From the NCBI GenBank assembly GCA_902465155.1, contig CABQLY010000001.1:227973-291972 (forward strand): a DNA stretch of 64,000 nucleotides, read 5' to 3'. This DNA is from an uncultured Oscillospiraceae bacterium (lineage in GTDB: Bacteria > Bacillota > Clostridia > Oscillospirales > Acutalibacteraceae). The translations under genes and the position numbers were made by a program. The notes beneath the pieces are model-generated. The model saw only the letters and a program-made list of their open reading frames with translations, did not search any database and was not told the origin of the DNA. Positions within the stretch are counted from its first letter, which is position 1; the number at the start of each line of letters is the position of its first letter. Shown here piece after piece: positions 17,636 through 25,850 of this stretch.

Positions 17636-17842
17636 TTATTTTTCTTCTAAATTAAAGCGCTTTTTGAAACGGTCTACACGGCCGCCGGTATCTACCAGCT
17701 TTTGCTTGCCGGTGAAGAACGGATGACATTTAGAGCAAATATCTACACGAATTTCTTTTTTGGTCGAGCGAGTTTCAAATTCAGCACCGCAAGCGCATTT
17801 TACGGTTGCAACATCGTATTGCGGATGAATTCCCTGTTTCAC
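17636..17842 (-). CDS. rpmE: Ribosomal protein L31, zinc-binding type
   Basis: 68 residues from GTG behind AAGGGGTGACCGAT, reading VKQGIHPQYDVATVKCACGA. Two cysteine pairs (CAC and CSKC, in KCACGAEF and CSKCHPF) mark the zinc-containing C+ form. An upstream in-frame ATG at 17941 would add 33 residues foreign to the family and is rejected. It is monocistronic with its own terminator. It is a large-subunit ribosomal protein. Confidence 0.95.
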   Translation of the reverse strand: MKQGIHPQYDVATVKCACGAEFETRSTKKEIRVDICSKCHPFFTGKQKLVDTGGRVDRFKKRFNLEEK

Positions 17843-17974
17843 ATCGGTCACCCCTTTCAAGATATAGAGTGAACTTAACCGGCCAAAGCCGGGAGCAGTC
17901 CTGTACCATGCTATATTACCACACTTTAGGCCGAAATGCAAGGGGAAATTTTAAAATAAGCAAATTTAACAATT

Positions 17975-20266
17975 TTATTTTTCAAAATCGGACGCTTTGC
18001 TGTAAATTCGAACCTCAAAAAGCTTGGCGGTTTGGTGGTCGGCAGAATCCAGCACCGTAATGCGCACCGCTTTGGCCGTTTGCGGGGTAAAGCTTAAGCG
18101 CATTTGCCGTAAAAAGTTGTGCTGCACGGTGCCAACCGTTTGCCAGCCGCTGTTTGTAAGCAGCTCGGCCTGCAGCTTTGTGGCCGTTTTGCCAAAAAAC
18201 GGAACTTCGTAATAGGAGTAAAACGGGCGAAAAAGGTCGGTGTCGGTGGTAATTTGCAGCGCCCCCACCGTGGCCGGCTGCGGCAGCGTTAAGGTAACGC
18301 TTTGCGGCAGCCCGCAGCAGGCGTACCAGCCGTTAGAGGCTGTGGTAGTGTCGCGCAGCAAGCCGTTTATTAGGTTCTCCGGTTTAGGGGTAACGGTGTG
18401 CGTTTTTTCAAAGCAGCTTTCTAAAACCTCCTGCTCGGCTGTGGCCGTGGCGGTAACGGTGCAGCCGCGGGCAAGGTCCTGCTCGTCTTTATTTTTTAAG
18501 TCCGGTGCGGTTTGGTCATCTAACAAAAGCTGCTGCAGCAGCAGTTTTAGGTGCTGTTGCCCAAGCGTGCGCGGGGTGGCGCCGTACTTTTTGCAAAGGG
18601 CCGCCGCGGTGCCAACAACCTGCCCTAAGGTGGCAATGGTGCTTTCTACCCGGGTAGAGCCTAAAGCGGCGTGCGAAACCGAGATTCCGCGGGAGGCCAC
18701 AAAAAGGTTTAAAATGTTTTTAGAATACAGGCACCGGTAGGGAATAGGGGTGGGCGGCACCCGTGTGTTGCTGAAAAACGGCCCCTCGCTGCCCGAAAAA
18801 ATGCCCTTTACATGGTGCAGGTCTAAATTCCAGCCGCAGTAGGCAACCGTGTCGGCAAACTGGCGGTTGCAGTTAAAGTCGTTGTAGCTCATTAAATAAT
18901 CGCCAACAACGCGGCGGTTTTCGCGCTTGGCGTTAAAAATAGAAAGCTTGGTAATGGCGTAGTTTGCGGCCTTTTCTTTTAACGGGCTGGAATTTTTCAG
19001 CCAGTCAAAATAGCCTAAGGTTAGGCAAAAAAGCTCATCGCGCGTGTGCTCGGCATCGTAAAGGTCGTCAAAATCGTTGCGCTGTTCCAACCACCATTCC
19101 GAGCTGTGCAGCCGTTGGGCGTTGCGGCAGAGGGCTTCGCCCTCGGGTAGCTTGGTGGCAAAATCCGGCAGGGTAAAGGGGGCGGGGCGGCCAATGTCCT
19201 CGGCGTAAAAGCCGGTAAAGGCAAGGGTGTTTTGCTTGGCGCGCCCGCGTAAACAACCGCTCATGGTCATCAGGTCGCCGCTTTCGGGGGCAACGCTTTC
19301 GTTTAGTTCATGCCGCCCCTCGCGCCCAATGCGGTACAGCGCGCCGGCGTAGTAGGCCAGCCAGCAGTCGCCGGTGCAATCGGCAAACAGGGGGGCCGTA
19401 AAATGGCTTTTTTGCAGGGTGAGCGTGTTGGTACATTCAATTTCGGTAATGCGGCTGTTCTCGGTTTTAGCCCCCGTGCAAAGGGTGTTGGTAAACAAGG
19501 TCAGGTTTGGCTCCGCCGCCACTAATTTTTCCATGGCACCCTGCCAGGTAAGCCCAAAACGGTTGCGTACACATTTAATTTCGTTGGCAATGCCGGTTTC
19601 CTGCGCGCCTTCGTTCGGGCCGCCGGCGCCGTCTAACCCAACGGTGCCCTCGTCCGAGGCATTGCCGCCTACAACGGGTCGGTCTTGAATTAAGGCAACC
19701 CTTAACCCCTTTCGGGCGGCTGCAATTGCCGCCGGTACGCCGCCCGGGCCCCCGCCAACAACAATAAAATCAAAGTTCCCGCCGTTTTGTATTTGCTGCG
19801 AAAGGCCTTTTATTTCGGCCCGCTGCCGCAAAAAGCGCTCCGGCTCCCCGGCCGGAAAAAAGTCCATGTTGTTGGTAACAATAACCGCCGCCGCGCGGGA
19901 AAGCCAGCCGGTTAAATCCTTTAAAGCCAAGGGGTGGGTGCCGGCGGGCAAATAAAGGTCGCCGGCAATGTCCCAGTACCAGCTGTATTGCGGGCGGGCG
20001 CCGCAAACGGCCGGCAGCGGGCTGCCGTTTATCAGCAAATTAAATTTTCCCGGCGAAAAGGCCGGTTTCCAGTTTTTGGTTCGCACAAAAAAGCGGTAGG
20101 TGCCCGGCTCAGTTAAAGTAAACTCGGCTACGGCGTTTTCGGCCGGCTCGCCCGGGCGGTTGCAGGCAATTAGGTAGGGCAGGGCGGTTTCCCGCACAAA
20201 TTGGGTGTCTAACTGCCAGCTGCCGCGGGTTTTAAAATCGGCGGCGTCGATCCATTTGGTTAACAT
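17975..20266 (-). CDS. FAD-dependent oxidoreductase with carbohydrate-binding-like flanks
   Basis: 763 residues and no signal peptide. Residues 1-135 form a beta-rich module (FTLTEPGTYRFFVRTKNWKP; LYLPAGTHPLALKDL) like those seen in carbohydrate-active proteins. Residues 165-600 are an FAD_oxidored-type flavoprotein domain with the nucleotide-binding GGGPGGVPAAIAAARKG and FADCTGDCWLAYYAGA. The C-terminal 150 residues (GWYACCGLPQSVTLTLPQPA) resemble an F5/8 discoidin fold. Such proteins occur in polysaccharide-use loci; the substrate is unknown. It is divergent from a PocR/AraC regulator and independent of the rpmE transcript. Confidence 0.83.
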   Translation of the reverse strand: MLTKWIDAADFKTRGSWQLDTQFVRETALPYLIACNRPGEPAENAVAEFTLTEPGTYRFFVRTKNWKPAFSPGKFNLLINGSPLPAVCGARPQYSWYWDIAGDLYLPAGTHPLALKDLTGWLSRAAAVIVTNNMDFFPAGEPERFLRQRAEIKGLSQQIQNGGNFDFIVVGGGPGGVPAAIAAARKGLRVALIQDRPVVGGNASDEGTVGLDGAGGPNEGAQETGIANEIKCVRNRFGLTWQGAMEKLVAAEPNLTLFTNTLCTGAKTENSRITEIECTNTLTLQKSHFTAPLFADCTGDCWLAYYAGALYRIGREGRHELNESVAPESGDLMTMSGCLRGRAKQNTLAFTGFYAEDIGRPAPFTLPDFATKLPEGEALCRNAQRLHSSEWWLEQRNDFDDLYDAEHTRDELFCLTLGYFDWLKNSSPLKEKAANYAITKLSIFNAKRENRRVVGDYLMSYNDFNCNRQFADTVAYCGWNLDLHHVKGIFSGSEGPFFSNTRVPPTPIPYRCLYSKNILNLFVASRGISVSHAALGSTRVESTIATLGQVVGTAAALCKKYGATPRTLGQQHLKLLLQQLLLDDQTAPDLKNKDEQDLARGCTVTATATAEQEVLESCFEKTHTVTPKPENLINGLLRDTTTASNGWYACCGLPQSVTLTLPQPATVGALQITTDTDLFRPFYSYYEVPFFGKTATKLQAELLTNSGWQTVGTVQHNFLRQMRLSFTPQTAKAVRITVLDSADHQTAKLFEVRIYSKASDFEK

Positions 20267-20313
20267 AAATAAGCTCCCCCTTAAAGGTTTTAGGGCGGTT
20301 TTTGTTTTTGCCC

Positions 20314-20342
20314 TTGCATACTTTCATTATAGCTGATATAAT
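20314..20342 (+). promoter_or_regulatory. Promoter of the PocR/AraC regulator
   Basis: TTGCAT (20314-20319), 17-bp spacer, TATAAT (20337-20342). A minus-strand TATAAT (20331 down to 20326) sits inside the spacer and may serve the FAD oxidoreductase gene. Confidence 0.7.
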
Positions 20343-20381
20343 AAAACAAAACTTTTAAATTGTGCTTATTTTCTTTAAAAA

Positions 20382-21290
20382 GTGGTGATATTTATAAAAG
20401 AAATTGCTTTAAAACAAAAAGCCGACGAAATTGCGGCCTTAACCCGGCAGTTGGAGCAGGACCTAAATTTAAAAATTATTATAAACGACCGCTATTTGAT
20501 TTTAAAAAGCACCCCGTTGGGCGAGCTTGAAAATGTAAACGCCTGGCACCTAAACCCCTACTGTTTAAAAATAAAATCTAATCGCCGGCTGCACGCGCGC
20601 TGCGTTTACTTAAAACGGCGGTACGACGCCGGCTGCCCGCCGGCCGCCCCCACCGAGGTTTGCTGCTATTGCGGCGTAAAGGAGCTGGCCGAGCCGGTAA
20701 CCTTAGGGGGCGTTTGGTTTTTAACGGTTTTTATAACCGGCTTGCAGGGTTCGCTTGACCCAAATCTTTCCAAAATTTTAGCCGGGCGCACCGGTACGGC
20801 TTTGGCAGATTTTTTAAAACTGCGCCAAACTGCCCTAAAGGGGGCAACGCCCGCGCAGCTGCAGGGCTTTAAAATTTACCTGCACACGCTGGCGGTTTTG
20901 CTGCGGCAATATTTGCAGCTGCTGCCCGCGGCGGGAAACTGGGTAAATCGGTTTGAAAACGGGGGGACCGATTACATTCGCAAAGCCTTAGATTACATTA
21001 CAGCCGAGGCTGCCAAGGGAATTTCTACCGCCGAGGTTGCCGCGCACTGCCACCTAAGCCAAAGCTACCTGCAGCATTTGTTTGTAAAGCAGCGCGGCCA
21101 CGGCGTTGGGCTAGAAATTCGGCGCGCCAAGCTGACCCCGGCCGCTGAGCTGCTTTGCACCACCAACCGCTCGGTAAGGGAAATTGCGCTGGCCTGCGGC
21201 TACCGCAACAGCGATTATTTTTCTACCGCCTTTCGGGCCGGGTTTGGGCAAACACCGCTGCAATATCGCCGCCGGCACCAGCGGCGCTAA
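20382..21290 (+). CDS. PocR-domain AraC family regulator
   Basis: 302 residues. The first 150 residues match a PocR-type ligand-sensing domain (NAWHLNPYCLKIKSNRRLHARC, split here as N-A-W-H...C-V-Y, then EVCCYCGVKELAEPV), a cysteine-bearing PAS-like fold known to sense small organic ligands or hydrocarbon derivatives. The last 100 residues are an AraC helix-turn-helix pair (STAEVAAHCHLSQSYLQHLF; VREIALACGYRNSDYFSTAF) ending GQTPLQYRRR. GTG start; the ribosome binding site is weak. It is divergent from the FAD oxidoreductase, its likely target. Confidence 0.88.
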   Translation: MVIFIKEIALKQKADEIAALTRQLEQDLNLKIIINDRYLILKSTPLGELENVNAWHLNPYCLKIKSNRRLHARCVYLKRRYDAGCPPAAPTEVCCYCGVKELAEPVTLGGVWFLTVFITGLQGSLDPNLSKILAGRTGTALADFLKLRQTALKGATPAQLQGFKIYLHTLAVLLRQYLQLLPAAGNWVNRFENGGTDYIRKALDYITAEAAKGISTAEVAAHCHLSQSYLQHLFVKQRGHGVGLEIRRAKLTPAAELLCTTNRSVREIALACGYRNSDYFSTAFRAGFGQTPLQYRRRHQRR

Positions 21291-21438
21291 CGGTAAAAGC
21301 AAACTAAAAAAGCGCAAAGCCGGCGGTTTTTCAAGGTATATAGGCGAATTATATATAAGCTATAAGCCAAAACAGCTGTCGCAAAAATGGCAGAAACTTA
21401 CTATTTATTACATTGTAATTAAAAAAAATAATCAATAT

Positions 21439-21470
21439 AAAAAGCAGCGTGTGGCAAACGCTGCTTTTTT
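21439..21470. terminator. Bidirectional terminator
   Basis: AAAAAGCAGCG pairs with CGCTGCTTTTT, with T-runs on both strands. It stands between the converging PocR/AraC gene and the minus-strand ECF gene. Confidence 0.9.
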
Positions 21471-21581
21471 AAATAACTTTAATGTCGGTTTAAATTTTAG
21501 CTAACCGCAGCACCGCTAAACCAGCCTGAAAAGGGCAGAACAACGGCCTTTTTGCCCTTTGGCCCTGTACGGCGCCGGCGG

Positions 21582-22109
21582 CTATTTGGCCAACGCTTTT
21601 TGCACCAGGCCTTTTACCCCGCACCGAAAGCTTAGCAGCGTACCGGCTGCGGCCCCAACCGCCGCCTGCAAAATTTGGTAGGGCAGCTTTAAAAGGGCGT
21701 ATTCCGGCGTGCTGTAAATAAAGGCACGGCCCAGGCTGTAGCCTACTACCATAATAACGGCGCCAACCGTTACGCCCAGCCCGGCCGCCAGCACCGGCCG
21801 CTTTGGCAAAATCCGGCGGGAAAACAGCGAAATTACAACAGCCTGCAGCCCGTGCGTTAGCAGTGAAACAAACATGGGCGCCGGGTAAAAGAATAAATCG
21901 CCCAAAAAGGCCCCTACGCCCCCAACGGCAAAGGCGGCAAACGGGTCCAGCGCAATGGCGGCGGTGCAAATAACAACATCGTTTAAATAAAGGTGCCCGC
22001 CCGGCACCGGCACCCCAAAGGAGCTTAGCGCAACATTGAGCGCCATAAACAAAGCGGTAACGCACAGCCAAACGGTTGTTTTTTTAGCAGAAACATTTTT
22101 TTGCGGCAT
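21582..22109 (-). CDS. ECF transporter S component
   Basis: 175 residues with about six membrane segments. The N-terminal TTVWLCVTALFMALNVALSS and PGGHLYLNDVVICTAAIALD are typical of substrate-binding S components of energy-coupling-factor vitamin transporters. The ECF A/A'/T module is presumably encoded elsewhere (group II). It is divergent from a MocR-type PLP-binding regulator 91 bases away. That context suggests a vitamin B6 vitamer as ligand, by analogy with regulators of the PdxR type, but this is inference. ATG behind GGGGAAAT. Confidence 0.85.
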   Translation of the reverse strand: MPQKNVSAKKTTVWLCVTALFMALNVALSSFGVPVPGGHLYLNDVVICTAAIALDPFAAFAVGGVGAFLGDLFFYPAPMFVSLLTHGLQAVVISLFSRRILPKRPVLAAGLGVTVGAVIMVVGYSLGRAFIYSTPEYALLKLPYQILQAAVGAAAGTLLSFRCGVKGLVQKALAK

Positions 22110-22200
22110 TTTAGATTTCCCCTTGTAATTAGAATAACTTTATTATACAATAATTTTGGTGATATAAAATAATCAGAAATGGAGAAAATTATAATACCAG

Positions 22201-23334
22201 ATGAAATACTGCATACAAAAAAACAACCGCCCGTTTTACCTGCAGCTTTATCGGCAGGTGCGGGACGATATTATTAACGGCCTGTACCCCTTTGGCGTAA
22301 AGCTGCCCTCTAAGCGGCTGCTTTCGGAGGAGCTGGGGCTTAGCGCCGTAACGGTTGAGCACGCCTACGCCCTGCTTTGCGAGGAGGGGTACGCCGCAGG
22401 GCGCGAGCGCAGCGGCTATTTTGTTGTTTTTAAACAGCAGGACGGTTTTGCCGCCGCAAGCCTGTTAAAGCCGGGGGCAAAGGCTCAATCCCCTGCTAAA
22501 AGCAGCGGCCTTGAGCCGAAAACCCCAAAGCCGCCGGCACCAAATTACCCCGAATTTCCCCTTTCGGTTTTAAGCAAAACCATGCGCCGGGTGTTAACCG
22601 AGTACCACAGCGCTATTTTGCAAAAATCGCCCAATTCGGGCTGTTTAGAGCTGAAAATTGCTTTAAAAAACTATCTGGCGCACAACCGGGGCATAACGGT
22701 TTTGCCGCAGCAAATTGTAATTGGCGCCGGGGCCGAGTATTTGTACGGCTTAATTTTGCAGCTGCTGGGCCAAAACCGGGTTTACGGGCTGGAATTTCCG
22801 GCTTATGAAAAAATAGAGCAAATTTACACGGCGGCCGGCGTAACCTACGAGCGGCTGCCCTTGGGGCCAGACGGAATTCAAACCGCCGCCCTGGCCGCTA
22901 CGGCCGCCACCGTTTTGCACACCACGCCGTACCGCAGTTTTCCAAGCGGGGTAACGGCAACGGCCAGCAAGCGGCACGAGTATATTCGCTGGGCGGGCAG
23001 CGGCGGCCGGTTTATTTTAGAGTCGGACTACGGCTCGGAATTTTCGGTTTTTGCTAAGCCGACAGAAACCTTATTTGCCCTTTCCGGCAAGGGGAATGTA
23101 ATTTACTTAAATACCTTTTCTAAAACCATTTCCCCGGCTATGCGAATGAGCTACATGGTGCTGCCGCGGCAGCTGGTAAAGCCCTTTGAGCAAAAGCTGG
23201 GCTTTTACTCCTGCACGGTACCAACCTTTGAGCAGCTGGTTTTAACCGAGCTGCTGGAGAGCGGCAGCTTTGAGCGGCACATTAACCGTGTGCGCCGCGC
23301 CAAACGCAGCCGGCTGCAAAATTTGCCCGAATAA
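22201..23334 (+). CDS. MocR/GntR regulator, C-terminally short
   Basis: 377 residues. Residues 1-75 are a GntR winged helix (FYLQLYRQVRDDIINGLYPF; SKRLLSEELGLSAVTVEHAY). A linker rich in Pro/Lys and a fold-type-I aminotransferase domain follow (QIVIGAGAEYLYGLILQLLG; PLP lysine in NTFSKTISPAMRMSYM). MocR proteins are usually 440-480 residues. This one ends at RRAKRSRLQNLPE, about 80-100 residues early, followed by a terminator, so the small C-terminal subdomain is missing. No well-placed ribosome binding site exists: GGAG is 16 bases from the ATG and an in-frame stop lies just upstream. Probably regulates the divergent ECF gene. Confidence 0.85.
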   Translation: MKYCIQKNNRPFYLQLYRQVRDDIINGLYPFGVKLPSKRLLSEELGLSAVTVEHAYALLCEEGYAAGRERSGYFVVFKQQDGFAAASLLKPGAKAQSPAKSSGLEPKTPKPPAPNYPEFPLSVLSKTMRRVLTEYHSAILQKSPNSGCLELKIALKNYLAHNRGITVLPQQIVIGAGAEYLYGLILQLLGQNRVYGLEFPAYEKIEQIYTAAGVTYERLPLGPDGIQTAALAATAATVLHTTPYRSFPSGVTATASKRHEYIRWAGSGGRFILESDYGSEFSVFAKPTETLFALSGKGNVIYLNTFSKTISPAMRMSYMVLPRQLVKPFEQKLGFYSCTVPTFEQLVLTELLESGSFERHINRVRRAKRSRLQNLPE

Positions 23335-23345
23335 ACAAAAATTGC

Positions 23346-23378
23346 CCCCGCGGCAGGCTTTGGCGGCCGGCCGCGGGG
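23346..23378. terminator. Terminator between converging genes
   Basis: CCCCGCGGC (23346-23354) pairs with GCCGCGGGG (23370-23378). T-rich sequence follows on both strands (plus ATTGCTGTTTTGTTT; minus CAATTTTTGTTT). Confidence 0.7.
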
Positions 23379-23405
23379 ATTGCTGTTTTGTTTAGGTCTT
23401 TGGGG

Positions 23406-25523
23406 CTATTTTAGCACGGTGCCGTCGGCCAAGGTAATAGTGTAGCCGTTAAAGTTAATGGTGCCGTTGTTGGTTAGGCTGGTAAGGGTGCAGTTGCCGG
23501 TAAGGTTCCAGGTGCTGCCCTTTTCTACCGTAACAACGGCGTTGTTGGCAACGGCGGTGCCGTTTTCGGCGTTGGTTACAATGTTAACGGTGCCGGTTAG
23601 GGTGCTGTTGTTTTTTAAGGTTAGGTTTAGGGTAGAAATGGTATCTACAATAATGTTGCCGGTTAGGGTTTGTTTGCTGGCGGTAAATTCAACCTGCGCG
23701 CCGTTGCTGCCCGCCGTGCCCCAGCCCTTGGTGGCCGAGTTGCCAACTATGCGCAGTAGGGCGCCGTTGGTTGAAGTATTTTTAAGGGCTACCCCGGTAA
23801 GGCTTAAAACGCAGTGGGTGTTGGTTACATAAAACAAATCGCCGTTTTTGCCGGTTAGGCTGCCGCCTGCCATGCTAAAGGTAGAGGTGCCAATATCGGC
23901 GTCGCCGCTCATAGATTGGTAGATCATAACATTATGCACATTCTCGGCCGAGCTGGAGCCCTTTGTGCTGCTCATATTCCCGGTAACGGTGCAGTTTTCC
24001 AGCGCAATAGAATTTTTGCCCTCTATTACCAGCGCTTCGGAGTTATTAGCTGTAAGGGTGGCATTTTTTACGGTAATGTTAGCGGTAGAATAAACGGCGG
24101 GGGAGTTGTAGCCGTTTGAGGTGTAGCTGCCGCCGGTTACCAAAACGGTTCCGCCGTCCCGGTCAGACCGAATGGCCGCCGAGGAATTGCCCGAGGTGTT
24201 TACCGTTAGGTTGTTGGCGTTGGTGGTGCCGCCCCCGGTGGTTTGAATACCGCCGGAATTATCGGCCGTGGTGGTAATGCTGCTGTTAGAAACGGTTACG
24301 GTTGTGCCGCTGCCGTAGCTAAAAACGCCGTTGCCGTTTTGGGCCGACGAGGTAATTTTGGCGTTGTTTAGGGTAACGGTTGCGCCGTTGGTGGCAAGCA
24401 GCGCGGCGTTTACCCCGTAAAAGTCGCCGTTTTCGGCGTTAGAACTGCTGCCGGCGCTTTTGTTTACGGTAATGCCTTCTAAGGTGGCGGCAACGCCGTC
24501 TACCCGCAGGGCGTTTTCGTTGTTGCCGGTAGAGGTGTAGCTTTCGTTTTTGTAGGTGCCGGCGGTGGTAATGGTGTTGGCAGACGAGCCTTGGTCTACC
24601 GTGCCGCTTTGGTTGCTGCCGGTTTGGCTGTTGCTGCTTTGGGTTAAAATGCTAACGCTTTCGGGGCTGCCGCTGCTGTTAAAGGTAACCTGCAAAAGGG
24701 TGCCAACGGTAATGCTGCTTACAGCAGCCGATTGCCCGTTTTGGGTAATGGCGGCGTTTGAAAGGTCTACGGTTAAGGTTTCGTCCCCGGCGGTAAAGCT
24801 TTCGCCCGGGGCACCGTTCGGTGCGCTATCCCCCTCGGGCGGCTCGGGCGGGGTTTCGCCGTTTAGCGGGGCGTTTTCACCGTTTTCGCCGCTGGCGGCC
24901 GAGCCTTGGCCGCTGCCGCTTTGGTTGCTGCCGCTTTGGTTGCTGCCGCCTTGATTGCTGCCGCCTTGAGCGTTGCTGCTTTGGCTGCCGGTTGCGCCCC
25001 CGGCGGTGCCGGCCTGCCCGCTGCCGGTTTGCGACCCGGTGCTGCCGGTTGCCCCTAAGGAGGTGTTGCTGCCGGTTTTGCCGCTTGGCTTTGTTGGTGG
25101 CTTTTGGCTTTTACCGCTGTTAGATTGCGTACCGCTTTGGCCATTGTTTTCGGGCTTTTGGGGCGGTGCTTTTTTGCTGCTGTTGCTGTTGGTGGAGCCA
25201 CTGCCTGTGGAACCATTGGCGGAACTGCCCGTAGAGCTGCTGTTGTCCGATTTTTTTGCAGTGGTAGAGGCGTTTGGCTGTTCGGGCGGGGCTTCGCCGC
25301 CTGTGTTTTCGCCCGCCTCGCTTAATTCGCCAAGCTGCAGCGTTACGCTGTTGCCGCTTACCTCGGTTACCTTGCCGGTAACGGTTTGGCCGGCGTAATT
25401 GCTGCTTTTTTGGCAGGCGCTAAGGCTTAAAACCAGCGCGGCCGCGCAAAGCAAAGCGGTTAGCTTGGGGGTTGCTATTTTTAGCTTTGTTTTTAAAAGG
25501 TTTAAACATGGGGTTCTTTTCAT
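23406..25523 (-). CDS. Surface lipoprotein with low-complexity stalk and beta-helix
   Basis: 705 residues. A lipoprotein signal peptide ends in the lipobox LSLSAC. A short beta module (GQTVTGKVTEVSGNSVTLQL) precedes about 170 residues of Ser/Gly/Asn/Gln/Pro low complexity (repeats of GSNQS, GSTGS, PPEPPEG). The C-terminal 400 residues show parallel beta-helix repeats (ATVTLNNAKIT; TTVTVSNSSITT; ANITVKNATLTAN), like clostridial Cthe_2159-type carbohydrate-binding or adhesin proteins. It is likely anchored outside the cell with the helix displayed by the stalk. It lies downstream of a two-component system on the same strand, behind its own promoter with a motif shared with that system. ATG behind AAAGGAGGAG. 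Confidence 0.82.
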   Translation of the reverse strand: MKRTPCLNLLKTKLKIATPKLTALLCAAALVLSLSACQKSSNYAGQTVTGKVTEVSGNSVTLQLGELSEAGENTGGEAPPEQPNASTTAKKSDNSSSTGSSANGSTGSGSTNSNSSKKAPPQKPENNGQSGTQSNSGKSQKPPTKPSGKTGSNTSLGATGSTGSQTGSGQAGTAGGATGSQSSNAQGGSNQGGSNQSGSNQSGSGQGSAASGENGENAPLNGETPPEPPEGDSAPNGAPGESFTAGDETLTVDLSNAAITQNGQSAAVSSITVGTLLQVTFNSSGSPESVSILTQSSNSQTGSNQSGTVDQGSSANTITTAGTYKNESYTSTGNNENALRVDGVAATLEGITVNKSAGSSSNAENGDFYGVNAALLATNGATVTLNNAKITSSAQNGNGVFSYGSGTTVTVSNSSITTTADNSGGIQTTGGGTTNANNLTVNTSGNSSAAIRSDRDGGTVLVTGGSYTSNGYNSPAVYSTANITVKNATLTANNSEALVIEGKNSIALENCTVTGNMSSTKGSSSAENVHNVMIYQSMSGDADIGTSTFSMAGGSLTGKNGDLFYVTNTHCVLSLTGVALKNTSTNGALLRIVGNSATKGWGTAGSNGAQVEFTASKQTLTGNIIVDTISTLNLTLKNNSTLTGTVNIVTNAENGTAVANNAVVTVEKGSTWNLTGNCTLTSLTNNGTINFNGYTITLADGTVLK

Positions 25524-25554
25524 TTAAAACTCCTCCTTTGTTTAGGTTGCCTTT

Positions 25555-25587
25555 ATTGTACGCCGGGTAGATTGAAATTAAATTGAA
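25555..25587 (-). promoter_or_regulatory. Lipoprotein promoter with TTCAAT direct repeats
   Basis: On the minus strand two TTCAAT sites (5' ends at 25587 and 25576, period 11) precede a TACAAT -10 whose 5' end is at 25560. There is no good -35. The layout is that of an OmpR-type activator site replacing the -35. The same arrangement occurs before the response regulator gene. Confidence 0.65.
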
Positions 25588-25731
25588 GTTTTTTAATTTT
25601 TTAAAAAAAATTTTGTTTTTTTATTTAAAACAAGCAGGCTTAAAATTTGCGGGCCGGGGCGCAGCGCTCCGGCGCTTGCCAAAGACGGCTGCCCGGCAGA
25701 GCAAAAAACCGTAACGGCTGTTAAAAAGCGC

Positions 25732-25765
25732 TTTGGCCGGCAAAGCGTAAGCTTTACCGGCCAAA
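25732..25765 (-). terminator. Terminator after the histidine kinase gene
   Basis: TTTGGCCGGCAAAGC pairs with GCTTTACCGGCCAAA around GTAA (one mismatch). Minus-strand sequence beyond it reads CGCTTTTTAAC. It lies about 86 bases past the kinase stop. Confidence 0.7.
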
Positions 25766-25850
25766 AGTAAAAAAGTAAAAAATTTAATTTTTAAAAATAG
25801 GGCTTAATTTTAAAAATCAAGCCGTTTGGGCGGGGCCGACCTTTTACAGC

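Noticed and set aside
21490..22071. 193-residue minus-strand frame inside the ECF gene
   Set aside because: Shadow frame of the real S-component gene; composition Gly/Arg/Cys-rich and no start signal.
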